Assembly (NCBI GenBank): GCA_937872465.1
Contig: CALMSR010000053.1
Span: forward strand, 1 to 64,000
Direction: 5' to 3'
Length of the DNA: 64,000 bases
Source of the DNA: an uncultured Paracoccaceae bacterium
GTDB lineage: Bacteria > Pseudomonadota > Alphaproteobacteria > Rhodobacterales > Rhodobacteraceae
The translations under genes were made by a program, and so were the position numbers. The notes beneath the pieces were generated by a model, which saw only the letters and a program-made list of their open reading frames with translations, made no database searches and was not told the origin of the DNA. Numbering within the stretch: position 1 is the stretch's first letter; the number at the start of each line of letters is the position of its first letter. This document shows, piece after piece, positions 1 to 9,804 of the stretch.

Positions 1-277
1 GCCGAGTGAATCACGGTTCGACGAAAACTGACAGGTAAATGCGGGTGCCCAGCTTGCGGGCGGAATCGACTGGACCGGGCTTCCTCTCATGGCGCGTGAC
101 GCGGGCGTGCATGAGCGCCTCCCCCTGCCGGCGTTTCTGCATCGTCCCTGCGGGACCCGTCAGCCGACCATGATACCGGCCACGATTCACCCGACCCCTT
201 TCCCCGCCGCCGCCGGATGCCCTATGATCCGCCCCGCGCCTCAGGCCGCCCGAAACACCTCAGCCGGAGTCGAACCG
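1..277. other. Intergenic or edge sequence with no supported gene
   Basis: No convincing coding region was found in this stretch. An open frame runs through it into the HlyU-family gene, but its first 60 or so codons are rich in Pro and Arg and read as a random extension. The left edge may hold the tail of a gene outside the window, and I cannot tell. I see no RNA gene or clear promoter here. Confidence 0.4.
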
Positions 278-553
278 ATGTCCCTCCTCTCGCGCCTCTT
301 CGGCGGTTCCTCGGCCCCGAAGCCCGAACCCAAGCCGGAGATCTACAAGGATTTCAGGATTTACGCGGATCCGGCGAAGGAGGGCAGCCGGTTCCGCATC
401 ACCGCCCGGATCGAGAAGGAGATCGCGGGCGCGCTCAAGGCCCACACAATGATCCGCGCCGACACCTTCGAATCCGCGGAACTCGCGCAGGAGATGACGC
501 TGCGCAAGGCCAAGCTGCTGATCGACGAGCGCGGCGACAAGCTCTTCGAGTGA
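278..553 (+). CDS. HlyU-family small protein
   Basis: This 91-residue protein opens MSLLSRLFGG, then a short Pro/Lys-rich stretch, then a compact domain with IYKDFRIYADP and ITARIEK. That matches the HlyU family (PF10115) common in alphaproteobacteria. The family carries the name of a virulence regulator, but I see no helix-turn-helix, so a DNA-binding role is not shown by this sequence. The ATG at 278 was chosen because it starts exactly at the family's conserved N-terminus; an in-frame upstream extension to 89 is low-complexity. The next gene starts 81 bp downstream on the same strand. Function is unknown; family membership is fairly sure. Confidence 0.8.
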   Translation: MSLLSRLFGGSSAPKPEPKPEIYKDFRIYADPAKEGSRFRITARIEKEIAGALKAHTMIRADTFESAELAQEMTLRKAKLLIDERGDKLFE

Positions 554-634
554 CCGGGCGCGACGAGACCCTGACGCCTGGCCTCGCGGGCCGCGGCCGG
601 CCGCACCCCCTGCCCCGTCCCGAGGATCCGCCCC

Positions 635-1054
635 ATGCCGCAGACGAGCTTCACGATCGCGACCCGGGGCCCGGGCTTCACCGAGATCACCGCCGAGGTC
701 GCGCGCTGGGTCGGCGGCAGCGGCGTCGCGGAGGGGCTGCTCACCCTCTTCCTGCGCCATACCTCCTGCTCGCTGCTGATCCAGGAGAATGCGGACCCTT
801 CCGTGCGGGACGACCTGGAAACCTTCTTCCGCCGCCTGATCCCGCCCGCCGACGCGCCCGCGAGCCGCTGGATCACCCACCGCTCCGAAGGCCCCGACGA
901 CATGCCCGCCCATCTCCGGGCCGCCCTCCTGCCGGTGTGCCAGAGCATCCCGGTCGCGGATGGCCGCATGGCGCTCGGCACCTGGCAGGGCATCTATCTC
1001 TTCGAGCACCGCAGCGCCCCGCACCGGAGGCAGATCGTGGCGCATCTGGCCTGA
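635..1054 (+). CDS. YjbQ/UPF0047 family protein
   Basis: At 139 residues this is the usual length for the YjbQ/UPF0047 fold. The family signature is present: RHTSCSLLIQENADP near residues 46-60, with conserved His, Ser, Glu, Asn and Asp, and a C-terminal G-TWQGIYLFEHR block. Family members form trimers with a putative metal or phosphate site. E. coli YjbQ has been linked to weak thiamine-phosphate synthase activity, but the physiological role is unsettled. The gene follows the HlyU-family gene on the same strand. The family call is strong; the biochemical role is open. Confidence 0.88.
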   Translation: MPQTSFTIATRGPGFTEITAEVARWVGGSGVAEGLLTLFLRHTSCSLLIQENADPSVRDDLETFFRRLIPPADAPASRWITHRSEGPDDMPAHLRAALLPVCQSIPVADGRMALGTWQGIYLFEHRSAPHRRQIVAHLA

Positions 1055-1219
1055 CCGGCCCGCGCCGCTGGCTCTCTTTCCAGGCGGGGGCCATCGGAAT
1101 GATTCGGCGGATGCCGGGACCGCCTGAGGACAGACGGCGCCGGACGTCAAAAAGGGTGCGGGACGTCGAGGCCCCGCACCCGGTCACGATTTACAACCTA
1201 CAATCCGTCGGAGCGGCGA

Positions 1220-1393
1220 TCAGGCCGCTCGAACTTCCTCGCCGCCCAGATCCAGCCAGGGCGCGATCGCCCGGGTGATGCGCACGGCCATGGCCTCGAT
1301 CTCGGTCGCCGGCAGATCGGCGAATTGCACGAAGCTGCCGAGCTCCTCTTCGATCGTCTCGCGGACCTTCTCGGCCCTATCCTGTCTCATCAT
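1220..1393 (-). CDS. Small hypothetical protein (57 aa)
   Basis: A short, charged, probably soluble protein beginning MMRQDRAEKVRET and ending with an acidic tail. The ATG at 1393 is preferred over an upstream in-frame GTG at 1417 because a strong Shine-Dalgarno (aaggaga) lies about 5 bases before it. The predicted protein is largely helical, with Ile/Leu/Val spaced like an amphipathic helix. I do not recognise the family. It is transcribed away from the secreted protease gene that starts at 1635, and the shared 240-bp gap contains no obvious operator. Confidence 0.6.
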   Translation of the reverse strand: MMRQDRAEKVRETIEEELGSFVQFADLPATEIEAMAVRITRAIAPWLDLGGEEVRAA

Positions 1394-1634
1394 GCCTGTC
1401 TCCTTGAACGCCCTCACTCCCGGGCGCTTCGAGAGGCAAAGATAGAATGCTGCACCGCAACATCAACCCCCATTTCGCGCGACCGGCAGTTTGCCGCCGC
1501 GGCTGTTGCATGTCTGCCCGCGCGCGCCGGATCGCATCCCGGACCGCGCCCCGTGGCGTTTATCATAACTCTTCATAAGATTTTGGGGATCGGAGCGGCG
1601 GTGCTAGCCTCGCAGCGGGGAACGGGGTGCGGCG

Positions 1635-3095
1635 ATGCGGAAGATCCATCCATTGTTTGCGGCGGCGGCCTGCGCGCTCGCCGCGGTCGGGGCTGCGCCG
1701 GCCGGGGCCGGGGAGGCGCTCTACGCCGGCTTCGACCCCGCCGCGCTCTCGGGCTCCGACCTGCGGTTTCTCGAAGCGGCGCTGGCGGCGGCGGGGGATC
1801 TCTCGGCGGCCCCGGACGAGGTCTGGGACCGCGTCAGCGACGGCGCGCTGGCCGGCTATGCCGCGCGGGAATTCGAGGATCGCCCGCGCAACCTGCATGC
1901 GGCGGCGCTCGCCATCGCCCTGCTCGCCCGGATCGAGGACCAGGACTGGCGCCTCGGCTTCGACGCCGATCTCGGCCTGTCGATGGCGCTTCCCGAGGCC
2001 CTGCTCGACGCCCCCGAGGCCGAGGACGGCGGCACGCGCCGCTGGAGCACGCAAGGGTCGCTGACCGTCCTGACGCATCGCTTCTCCGACGAGGGCGCCT
2101 TGGACTGGCACGCCGCGGCCGAGACGACGAATGCCGCGCCGGCCGCGCTCGAGACCTATCGCGATGCCGATACCCTGATCACCCGCGGCAAGCTCGAAGA
2201 CGGCCGGGCGTTCCATACCCGCTCCGACCGCATCCAGGGACAATGGTCGACGGTCTTTCTCGCCGCCGGCCCGGAATCCCTCGCGGAACTCGACCTGATC
2301 GCCGCCAGCATCGCGCCCGGCGCGGCCAAGGACTGGCACTTGTCCCGGGACGGGGCGCTCGCCGGCCTCCTGACGGAAACCCTCGCCCTGCTCGAGGCGA
2401 TGGACCGCGGCCTGCCGGGGCTCATGCCCGCCTCCGCGCAGCTCCTGCCCGGTGCGATCAGCCTTCCCGAAGCCGGGCCGGCGGCCCAGGGCACCGGGAC
2501 GGGATTCTATGTCGGCGCCCGCATCCTCGTCACGGCGGACCATGTCGTCGGCCAATGCGACCGGGTCGCCCTGGCGGACGGGACCGAACTCCTGCCGCTC
2601 GGCGCCGATGCCGAGCTCGACGTGGCGGCCTTCGCGAGCCCGGTCCCCGCTCCCGCCTGGCTCGCGCTGGCCCCGGAGGCCAAGGCGCGGCTCGGCCAGC
2701 GCGTGCTCGCCGCCGGCTTCCCCTATTACAGCATCGTCGGCACCTCGCTGAACCTGACCGGCGGCAATGTCAGCGCGCTCGCGGGTGTCAACGACGATGC
2801 GCGCTTCTTCAGCTTCACCGCTCCGGTCCAGCCGGGCAACAGCGGCGGGCCGCTGATCGACGCCGCGGGCCAGGTCACCGGGCTCGTGGTGTCCCGGCTC
2901 TCGGAGCAATTCATCGTCGAGGAGACCGGCTCGCTGCCGCAGAACGTGAATTATGCGCTCAATGTGTCTGAACTGAAAGGGTTTCTCTCGTCCATCGGCG
3001 TTGCGCACAGCCAGGGCGGGCTCGCGGGATTCGACCCCGATTCAGGCGCCCCGAAGGGGTTCGACCGCGCCGTGGTGCCCGTGCTCTGCCTCTGA
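1635..3095 (+). CDS. Secreted trypsin-like serine protease with long N-terminal region
   Basis: This 486-residue protein has an N-terminal signal peptide (roughly 1-25, Ala-rich core, cleavage near AGAGEA). About 260 residues follow that I cannot assign, then a chymotrypsin/DegP-like domain from about residue 285. The triad is visible: His303 in TADHVVG, Asp329 in ELDVAAF and Ser403 in PGNSGGPL. It is predicted to act in the periplasm or outside the cell. No PDZ domain is seen, which sets it apart from DegP. The 3' end overlaps the convergent hydrolase gene by 54 bp. The protease assignment is firm; substrate and the role of the N-terminal half are unknown. Confidence 0.87.
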   Translation: MRKIHPLFAAAACALAAVGAAPAGAGEALYAGFDPAALSGSDLRFLEAALAAAGDLSAAPDEVWDRVSDGALAGYAAREFEDRPRNLHAAALAIALLARIEDQDWRLGFDADLGLSMALPEALLDAPEAEDGGTRRWSTQGSLTVLTHRFSDEGALDWHAAAETTNAAPAALETYRDADTLITRGKLEDGRAFHTRSDRIQGQWSTVFLAAGPESLAELDLIAASIAPGAAKDWHLSRDGALAGLLTETLALLEAMDRGLPGLMPASAQLLPGAISLPEAGPAAQGTGTGFYVGARILVTADHVVGQCDRVALADGTELLPLGADAELDVAAFASPVPAPAWLALAPEAKARLGQRVLAAGFPYYSIVGTSLNLTGGNVSALAGVNDDARFFSFTAPVQPGNSGGPLIDAAGQVTGLVVSRLSEQFIVEETGSLPQNVNYALNVSELKGFLSSIGVAHSQGGLAGFDPDSGAPKGFDRAVVPVLCL

Positions 3096-3881
3096 ACCGC
3101 TCCCCGGCGCCGGGCGCCGGCGCCACGCCGACCCGCCGGCGACACGGGCGCCGACCGCCGCACCGAAGGCCTGGAAGAGCGACCGCGAGACCGGATCCTC
3201 CGCCGCGCGCCATTCCGGGTGCCATTGCACTGCCATGGCGAAGCCCGGCGCCTCCTCGATCACGATCGCCTCGGGCGTGGCATCGGGCGCCCAGCCCTCG
3301 ATGACCACGCGCGCGCCCGGCTCGAGGATGCCCTGGCCGTGCAGCGAATTGACCATGACCTCGCTCGCGCCGAGCAGCCGGTGGAACTGACCGCCCGGCT
3401 CGAGCCGCACCACGTGGCGCAGCTCGAACTTCTCCTCCAGCGTGCCGTCCGGTGGCATCCGGTGGTTCTGCCGCCCGGGGATCTCGCGGATCTCGGGATG
3501 CAGCGTGCCGCCGAAGGCCACGTTGAATTCCTGGAAGCCGCGGCAGATGCCGAAGACCGGCACGGCGCGCGCGACGCATTCGCGGATCAGCGGCAGGGTC
3601 ACCGCATCGCGATCCGGATCGAAGGTGCCGTGCCGCTCCGTGGCTTCGTGCCCGTAATGGCTCGGATGCACGTTCGGCCGCCCGCCGGTGAAGACGAACC
3701 CGTCGCAGGCGTCGATCAGATCGGCGATCGAGCCCACCGCCGGCAGCGCCGGAACCATCAGCGGCAGCGCCCCGGTGACCTGCGCCACCGCCTCGATATT
3801 GGATACGCCGACCGCCTGGACGGGATATTCGCCGTCGATCAGATGCGCATTGCCGATGATGCCGATGACGGGCCGTGCCAT
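3042..3881 (-). CDS. Class I glutamine amidotransferase-like gamma-glutamyl hydrolase (PuuD/peptidase C26 type)
   Basis: The 279-residue protein has the C26 fold signature: the oxyanion segment FTGGRPNVHPSHYG (about 64-77), nucleophile Cys113 in GICRGFQ, and the His/Glu pair in VQWHPEW. Relatives hydrolyse gamma-glutamyl-GABA in putrescine breakdown or similar gamma-glutamyl amides. No other putrescine genes lie nearby, so the substrate is open. The Arg/Gly-rich C-terminal tail (last 35 residues) is where the gene overlaps the convergent protease gene, so it may be a recent read-on extension. It is divergent from pepN. Confidence 0.88.
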   Translation of the reverse strand: MARPVIGIIGNAHLIDGEYPVQAVGVSNIEAVAQVTGALPLMVPALPAVGSIADLIDACDGFVFTGGRPNVHPSHYGHEATERHGTFDPDRDAVTLPLIRECVARAVPVFGICRGFQEFNVAFGGTLHPEIREIPGRQNHRMPPDGTLEEKFELRHVVRLEPGGQFHRLLGASEVMVNSLHGQGILEPGARVVIEGWAPDATPEAIVIEEAPGFAMAVQWHPEWRAAEDPVSRSLFQAFGAAVGARVAGGSAWRRRPAPGSGSEAEHGHHGAVEPLRGA

Positions 3882-4017
3882 GCCTGCAAGTCTATGCCTC
3901 GCCGGGTAAATGACAAGTTGATTCAGGGTGCAAACTGCCCATGCGATCGCCCGGCCCTTGACCGGTTTCGCCGCCGCATGGGACCTTGCGCCGCCGAGTC
4001 AACCGGAGAGAGCTGCG

Positions 4018-6621
4018 ATGTCCCGCGTCGAGGCCGAAACGCCGAAGGTCCGCCTGTCGGATTATGCGCCGCCGGATTTCCTCGTGGACCGGGTCGCGCT
4101 GCGCTTCCGGCTCGATCCGGGGGCGACCCGCGTGACGGCGCGCATCGCCTTCCGGCCGAACCCCGACCGCCGCGAGGCCCCGGCCCCGCGCGACCTCCGG
4201 CTCGACGGCCGCAACCTCGTCCTCCACGCCGCCCGGATCGACGGCGCGGCCCTTCCGCCGGAGGCGCTCCGCCAGGGGCCCGAGGGACTCACCGTCGCCG
4301 CCGCCTGGCTGCCGGAGGGGGGTTTCGTCTGGGAGGCGGAAACCGAGATCGCCCCGGAGGCCAATTCCGCGCTCGAAGGGCTCTACATCTCGCGCGGCAT
4401 GTATTGCACGCAATGCGAGGCCCAGGGCTTTCGCAAGATCACCTTCTACCCCGACCGGCCGGACGTCATGGCGCCGTTCCGGGTCCGGATCGAGGGTGAC
4501 GCGCCGGTCCTGCTCTCGAACGGCAACCTGCTCGGACAGGGACCGGGCTGGGCCGAATGGGAGGATCCCTTCCCCAAGCCCAGCTATCTCTTCGCGCTGG
4601 TGGCGGGCGACCTCAGGGCCGTGGAGGACCGCTTCACGACCCGCTCCGGCCGCGACGTGCTGCTGCAGATCTGGGTGCGCCCCGGCGACGAGCCGCGCTG
4701 CGGCTACGCCATGGACGCGCTCAAGCGCGCGATGGCCTGGGACGAGACCGAATACGGCCGGGAATACGACCTCGACCGCTTCATGATCGTCGTGGTCGAC
4801 GATTTCAACGCCGGGGCGATGGAGAACAAGGGCCTCAACGTCTTCAACTCGCGATACGTCCTGGCGAGCCCGGACACCGCCACCGACAGCGACTACAAGT
4901 CGATCGAGGCGATCGTGGCCCATGAGTATTTCCACAACTGGACCGGCAACCGCATCACCTGCCGCGACTGGTTCCAGCTCTGCCTCAAGGAGGGGCTGAC
5001 GGTCTTCCGCGACCAGCAGTTCTCCTCCGACCAGCGCGGCGCCGGCGTCAAGCGCATCGAGGACGTGATCCGCCTGCGGGCCACCCAGTTCCGCGAGGAC
5101 GCGAGCCCGCTCGCCCATCCGGTCCGGCCGGAGGAATACATCGAGATCAACAACTTCTACACCGCCACCGTCTACGAGAAAGGCGCGGAGGTCATCGGCA
5201 TGCTGCGCCGCATCGTCGGCCCCGAGACCTATGCCCGCGCGCTCGACCTCTATTTCGACCGCCACGACGGCCAGGCCTGCACCATTGAGGACTGGCTGCG
5301 CGTCTTCGAGGATGCCTCGGGCCGCGACCTGACCCAGTTCGCGCGCTGGTATTCCCAGGCCGGGACGCCGCATGTGACGGCGCGCGAGACCTGGGAGGGC
5401 GGCCGCTTCACGCTGGCACTCGCGCAATCCACGCCGCCGACCGCCGGCCAGCCGCGCAAGGCGCCGCTCCTGATCCCGGTCGCCTGCGCGCTCTTAGACC
5501 CGGAGACCGGCGCGCCGCTGGCCGAGGCCGTGCTCGAACTCGCCCGCGGGCGGCAGGACTTCACCTGGGACCTGCCCGCGCGGCCGGTCGTCTCGCTCCT
5601 GCGCGGCTTCTCCGCCCCGGTCATCCTGACCGGCCCGACCGGCGGGAACGGCGGCGCCTTCCTGCTCGCCCACGAGACCGACCCGTTCAGCAAATGGCAG
5701 GCCGGCCGAAGCCTCGCCCTCGGCATCCTCGCCGCGACGAGCGCCGATCCCAGGCTCGCCCCCGATCCGGACTATCTCGCCGCGTTGGCGCGCGTCGCCG
5801 AGGATCCCGCGCTCGCGCCGGACTACCGGGCGCTCCTGCTCGACCTGCCCTCGCTCGAAGAGGCCATCGCCCATCTCGCCGAATCCGGCAGGCTTCCGGA
5901 TCCGCTCGCGCTCCATCACGCCCGCCGCAGGCTCGAGGCCGCGATCGCCGATGCGCTCGGCCCGCGGCTCCGTCGCCTCTACGACGCGCATGGGCTCGAC
6001 GGCCCCTACAGCCCGGACGCCGCCGCGGCGGGCCATCGCGCCCTGCGCGGCCGCGCGCTCGCGCTGATCACCGCGCGCGATCCCGAGGCCGCCCTCGCCG
6101 CGGCGCATTTCGCCGGCGCGGACAACATGACCGAGCGCATGGCCGCGCTTTCCCTGCTCGTCGGCCGGAACCGGGCCGAGGTCGCCCTGGCCGAGTTCCG
6201 CGCGGCCTGGCGCGACGACCGCCTCGTGCTCGACAAATGGTTCGCCGTGCAGGCGGCGCATTCGCCCCCCGAGACCGCCGTCGCGACGGTCGAGGCGCTG
6301 ACGCGGGACCCGGATTTCGACTGGCGGAACCCCAACCGCTTCCGCGCGCTCATCGGCACCTTCGCCAACGCCAATCTCGCCGCCTTCCACGCCGCCGGCG
6401 GCGCCGGCTACCGCCTGCTCGCGGACTGGCTGATCCGTCTCGATCCGATCAACCCGCAGACCACCGCCCGGCTGACCTCGGCCTTCGCCACCTGGCGCAG
6501 CTTCGACGCCGGCCGCCAGGCGCTGATCCGCGGCGAGCTCCAGCGCCTCGGCGCCCGCCCCGCGCTCTCCCGCGACACCGGCGAGATGGTGGAGCGGCTG
6601 CTCCGGGAGGCGGACGGCTGA
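4018..6621 (+). CDS. pepN: Aminopeptidase N (M1 family)
   Basis: An 867-residue zinc aminopeptidase of the alanyl/PepN type that removes N-terminal residues from peptides in the cytoplasm. The exopeptidase motif GAMEN is at 266-270. The zinc site HEYFH is at 302-306 with the third ligand Glu325 (HEXXH-X18-E). The long C-terminal helical domain follows. The ATG at 4018 (MSRVEAETP) is preceded by ggagag at 10 bases and gives the usual family length; an in-frame upstream ATG at 3928 adds 30 unlikely residues. It appears to be a single gene, divergent from the C26 hydrolase. Confidence 0.96.
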   Translation: MSRVEAETPKVRLSDYAPPDFLVDRVALRFRLDPGATRVTARIAFRPNPDRREAPAPRDLRLDGRNLVLHAARIDGAALPPEALRQGPEGLTVAAAWLPEGGFVWEAETEIAPEANSALEGLYISRGMYCTQCEAQGFRKITFYPDRPDVMAPFRVRIEGDAPVLLSNGNLLGQGPGWAEWEDPFPKPSYLFALVAGDLRAVEDRFTTRSGRDVLLQIWVRPGDEPRCGYAMDALKRAMAWDETEYGREYDLDRFMIVVVDDFNAGAMENKGLNVFNSRYVLASPDTATDSDYKSIEAIVAHEYFHNWTGNRITCRDWFQLCLKEGLTVFRDQQFSSDQRGAGVKRIEDVIRLRATQFREDASPLAHPVRPEEYIEINNFYTATVYEKGAEVIGMLRRIVGPETYARALDLYFDRHDGQACTIEDWLRVFEDASGRDLTQFARWYSQAGTPHVTARETWEGGRFTLALAQSTPPTAGQPRKAPLLIPVACALLDPETGAPLAEAVLELARGRQDFTWDLPARPVVSLLRGFSAPVILTGPTGGNGGAFLLAHETDPFSKWQAGRSLALGILAATSADPRLAPDPDYLAALARVAEDPALAPDYRALLLDLPSLEEAIAHLAESGRLPDPLALHHARRRLEAAIADALGPRLRRLYDAHGLDGPYSPDAAAAGHRALRGRALALITARDPEAALAAAHFAGADNMTERMAALSLLVGRNRAEVALAEFRAAWRDDRLVLDKWFAVQAAHSPPETAVATVEALTRDPDFDWRNPNRFRALIGTFANANLAAFHAAGGAGYRLLADWLIRLDPINPQTTARLTSAFATWRSFDAGRQALIRGELQRLGARPALSRDTGEMVERLLREADG

Positions 6622-6685
6622 ACTCCGCCGGAGGAACGCCGCCGCTTGTCACGCGTTTGTCGAACTGGCACGATAGGATCCGACC

Positions 6686-7564
6686 ATGCGGGGCACGATC
6701 GACGAGCTCATCGAGGAACGGGCGCCCTGGCTCCGTCGGGGCGGCCCCGGCGTCTGGCTTGCCCGCCGCCTGCTCAAGCGCATCCTGAGCTACGAGCGAA
6801 CCGTCCGGATCGGCGAGGCGCTGGAGCCGATGCCGGGACCGGACGTGATGCAGTCGCTGGCGGAGATGATCGCGCTGCACGTCGAGATCAGCGGCCTGGA
6901 GAACATCCCCGAGACCGGCCCGCTGATGGTCGTCTGCAACCATCCGACCGGCATCGCCGACGGCATCGTGCTCTTCGGCGCGCTCGCCCGGAGACGCCCG
7001 GATCTCTTCATCTTCGCCAATGCGGACGCGCTGCGGGTCCTGCCCCAGCTCGGGAGCCTGATCGCGCCGGTGGAATGGCGGCCCGAGAAGCGCACCCACA
7101 AGCAGAACCGCGAGACCATGGCCTATGCCCATAGGGCCTTCGAGGCCGGGCGCATGGGCGTGCTCTTCCCCTCCGGGCGGCTGGCCAAGCGCCGCTGGCT
7201 CTCGCTGCATGAACGCCCCTGGATGGCCTCGGGCGCCATGCTCGCGCGGCGCTTCGACCTGCCGGTGGTGCCCTTGCACATCACCGCGCGCAACTCGGCG
7301 CTCTTCTATCTCTTCGACCGCATCCACCCGACGCTGCGCGACATCACCATCTTCCACGAGGTGCTGAACAAGCCCTATCAGCCCTACCGGCTGACGGTCG
7401 GTGCGCCGATCGACCCGGCGACCCTGCCCTCCGGATCCGCGGAGGCGACCGAGGTCCTGCGCGCCCGAACGCTCGAACTGGGCGGCCAGAAGCCCCAGAC
7501 CGTGCTCACCGCCCCGCGCTATTCGCGGCCGCGCCGCCTGAAGCCCGCGCGCCTGATGGTCTGA
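6686..7564 (+). CDS. PlsC/hemolysin-type acyltransferase
   Basis: This 292-residue protein has an acyltransferase core. The catalytic block NHPTGIADG has His and Asp five residues apart, as in the putative-hemolysin/OlsA-like branch (NHPLGGLDG type) rather than classical PlsC (HX4D). Further support is the FPSGR block after GVLF. It probably acylates a lysolipid at the inner face of the cytoplasmic membrane; ornithine-lipid synthesis is a possibility, but no olsB is next to it. It lies 64 bp after pepN and reads in the same direction. Confidence 0.8.
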   Translation: MRGTIDELIEERAPWLRRGGPGVWLARRLLKRILSYERTVRIGEALEPMPGPDVMQSLAEMIALHVEISGLENIPETGPLMVVCNHPTGIADGIVLFGALARRRPDLFIFANADALRVLPQLGSLIAPVEWRPEKRTHKQNRETMAYAHRAFEAGRMGVLFPSGRLAKRRWLSLHERPWMASGAMLARRFDLPVVPLHITARNSALFYLFDRIHPTLRDITIFHEVLNKPYQPYRLTVGAPIDPATLPSGSAEATEVLRARTLELGGQKPQTVLTAPRYSRPRRLKPARLMV

Positions 7565-7626
7565 CGGTCGGCCGGGGAATGGCATTTCGCAACGCAACCC
7601 CGCCGCCCGAGTTCCGGGCGCGCCTG

Positions 7627-7720
7627 GCGTCACCATCCCGCCTGGCGGGCACCGCCGGGCAGCGCCCGCCCCGCCCCCAGGCGGGCGCTGCTCTCGTCTT
7701 GGAGCGGGGCGGTCGGGGAA
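7627..7720. repeat. GC-rich intergenic palindromic repeat, copy 1
   Basis: This lies in the 265-bp gap between the acyltransferase gene and gatB. It starts gcgtcaccatcccgcc and holds an 11-bp perfect inverted repeat (7659-7669 with 7681-7691, 11-base loop). Positions 7650-7677 are identical to 57189-57216, 28 of 28 bases, in copy 3. A related element is at 20771-20882. There is no U-run after the stem, so it is not a classical terminator. It is probably a dispersed REP-like element. Confidence 0.6.
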
Positions 7721-7829
7721 TGCACGGGCGCCAGGTGCAATAGCATAACCGGTGACAGTCTGAACCGGGCCTTGCCGCACCGTCGCCGCCCCGGTAAGAG
7801 GGCGGCCTGCATCACCGACGGACGAGCGC

Positions 7830-9314
7830 ATGGCCGAGCTAACCTATCGGGAACCGGACCCCAAGGTCATCGCCGGCGCGAAGGGCGACTGGGAAATGGT
7901 GATCGGGCTGGAGGTCCATGCCCAGGTCACCTCGAAATCCAAGCTCTTCTCCGGCGCCTCCACCGCCTTCGGCGCCGAGCCCAATACAAACGTCAGCCTG
8001 GTGGATGCCGCGATGCCCGGCATGCTGCCGGTGGTGAACGAATTCTGCGTCGAGCAGGCGGTGCGCAGCGGGCTCGGGCTCAAGGCCGCGATCAACCGCT
8101 ACTCCCGCTTCGACCGCAAGAACTACTTCTATCCCGACCTGCCGCAGGGCTACCAGATCAGCCAGCTCTACCACCCGATCGTCGGCGAGGGCGAGGTGCT
8201 GGTCGATCTCGGGCCCGGCCTCGCGCGCAAGGTCAGGATCGAGCGTATCCATCTCGAGCAAGACGCGGGCAAGTCGATCCACGACCTCGACCCCGCGCTC
8301 TCCTTCGTCGATCTCAACCGCACCGGCGTGGCGCTGATGGAGATCGTCTCGCGCCCCGACATCCGCGGCCCCGAGGAGGCGGCGGAATACGTCCGCAAGC
8401 TGCGCCAGATCCTGCGCTACTTGGGCACCTGCGACGGCAACATGCAGGAAGGCAGCCTGCGCGCCGACGTGAACGTCTCCGTCCGCCCGGCGGGCTCCAC
8501 CGATCTCGGCACCCGCTGCGAGATCAAGAACATGAACTCGATGCGCTTCATCGTGCAGGCGATCGAATTCGAGGCGCGCCGCCAGATCGCGATCCTCGAG
8601 GACGGCGGGCGCATCGAGCAGGAAACGCGCCTCTACGATCCCGCCCGGGGCGAGACGCGCTCCATGCGCTCCAAGGAAGAAGCGCATGATTACCGCTACT
8701 TCCCCGATCCCGATCTGCTGCCGCTCGAACTCGACCAGGCCTGGATCGACGCCATCGCCGCGGGCCTTCCCGAGCTTCCGGACGCCAGGAAGGCGCGTTT
8801 CGTGCTCGACTACGGCATGACCGAATACGACGCCGGCGTGCTGACCGCGGAGGTGGCGAGCGCGGATTACTTCGAGGCCGTGGCGCGCGGCCGCGACGGC
8901 AAGGCGGCGGCGAACTGGGTGATCAACGAGCTCTTCGGCCGGCTGAACCGCGAGGGCCACGGCATCGAGGCGAGCCCGATCGGCCCGGGCCAGCTCGGCG
9001 GCCTCCTCGACCTGATCGCGAGCGGCGAGATCTCGGGCAAGATCGCCAAGGACGTCTTCGAGATCCTCTGGACCGAGGGCGGCGAGCCGGCGGCGATCGT
9101 CGCGGCGCGCGGCCTGCGCCAGGTGACCGACAGCGGCGCGATCGAGGCGGCGGTCGCCGAGGTGGTGGCCGCCAATCCGGAGAAGGCGGCGCAGGCGCTG
9201 GCCAAGCCCGCGCTCGCCGGTTGGTTCGTCGGCCAGGTGATGAAGGCGACCGGCGGCAAGGCCAATCCGCAGGCGGTGCAGGCGGCGGTGCGCCGAAAGC
9301 TCGGGGTGGAGTGA
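7830..9314 (+). CDS. gatB: Asp-tRNA(Asn)/Glu-tRNA(Gln) amidotransferase subunit B
   Basis: GatB is the tRNA-binding kinase subunit of GatCAB, which converts misacylated Glu-tRNA(Gln) or Asp-tRNA(Asn) using ammonia from GatA. The 494-residue length is normal. The signature region reads [17 protein letters not shown] (about 91-107), followed by EQDAGKS and the YrdC-like C-terminal GatB/YqeY domain. The gene stands alone here, while gatC and gatA are 47 kb away in this window; this split is common in alphaproteobacteria. A DUF4177 gene follows after 37 bp. Confidence 0.97.
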   Translation: MAELTYREPDPKVIAGAKGDWEMVIGLEVHAQVTSKSKLFSGASTAFGAEPNTNVSLVDAAMPGMLPVVNEFCVEQAVRSGLGLKAAINRYSRFDRKNYFYPDLPQGYQISQLYHPIVGEGEVLVDLGPGLARKVRIERIHLEQDAGKSIHDLDPALSFVDLNRTGVALMEIVSRPDIRGPEEAAEYVRKLRQILRYLGTCDGNMQEGSLRADVNVSVRPAGSTDLGTRCEIKNMNSMRFIVQAIEFEARRQIAILEDGGRIEQETRLYDPARGETRSMRSKEEAHDYRYFPDPDLLPLELDQAWIDAIAAGLPELPDARKARFVLDYGMTEYDAGVLTAEVASADYFEAVARGRDGKAAANWVINELFGRLNREGHGIEASPIGPGQLGGLLDLIASGEISGKIAKDVFEILWTEGGEPAAIVAARGLRQVTDSGAIEAAVAEVVAANPEKAAQALAKPALAGWFVGQVMKATGGKANPQAVQAAVRRKLGVE

Positions 9315-9351
9315 GCGCCGGGCGGGCCAGGGCGGCCATCAGGGGGAAGCG

Positions 9352-9804
9352 ATGACCTACTTCGACTACAAGGCGGTTCCGGCGCCGCGCCGGGCGAAGA
9401 AGTCCCGGGGGGTGAAATCCGCCTCGGACCTCTTCGCGCTCACCATCACCGAGGCGATCAACGAGCATGCGCGGCAGGGCTGGGAATACCTGCGCGCCGA
9501 ACGGCTGCCCTCCACGCCCTCCGGCGGCTGGTTCCACAAGGCGGTGGAACAGGACGAGACGCTGCTCATCTTCCGCCGCCCGCGCGAGACGCTCGGCCCG
9601 CAGCTCGCGGCACTCGCCGACCCCGCCCCCGATGGCGCGATCCGCGAGATCACCGGCGAATCGCGGCCGGCGAGGTCAACACGCGAACCGATTACCGGCA
9701 GCCGCGTCGAACCACAGATCGCGGACCCGTCCGCCGATCCCACGGCGCGCCCGGCATCCCCCCTGCGCGCCGCACCGCAGCTCGGTCCCGCCGAGCGCGG
9801 CTGA
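9352..9804 (+). CDS. DUF4177 domain-containing protein
   Basis: The N-terminal half (about 1-80) is the small alpha/beta DUF4177 fold: it opens MTYFDYKAVPAPRRAK and contains INEHARQGWEYLRAE, a Trp-Glu-Tyr core typical of the family. The C-terminal 70 residues are Pro/Ala/Arg-rich and probably disordered. No catalytic motif is visible and the function is unknown. The start has a strong purine-rich Shine-Dalgarno (aggggga). It follows gatB closely and may be co-transcribed. It ends one base before the convergent BolA-family gene. Confidence 0.8.
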   Translation: MTYFDYKAVPAPRRAKKSRGVKSASDLFALTITEAINEHARQGWEYLRAERLPSTPSGGWFHKAVEQDETLLIFRRPRETLGPQLAALADPAPDGAIREITGESRPARSTREPITGSRVEPQIADPSADPTARPASPLRAAPQLGPAERG

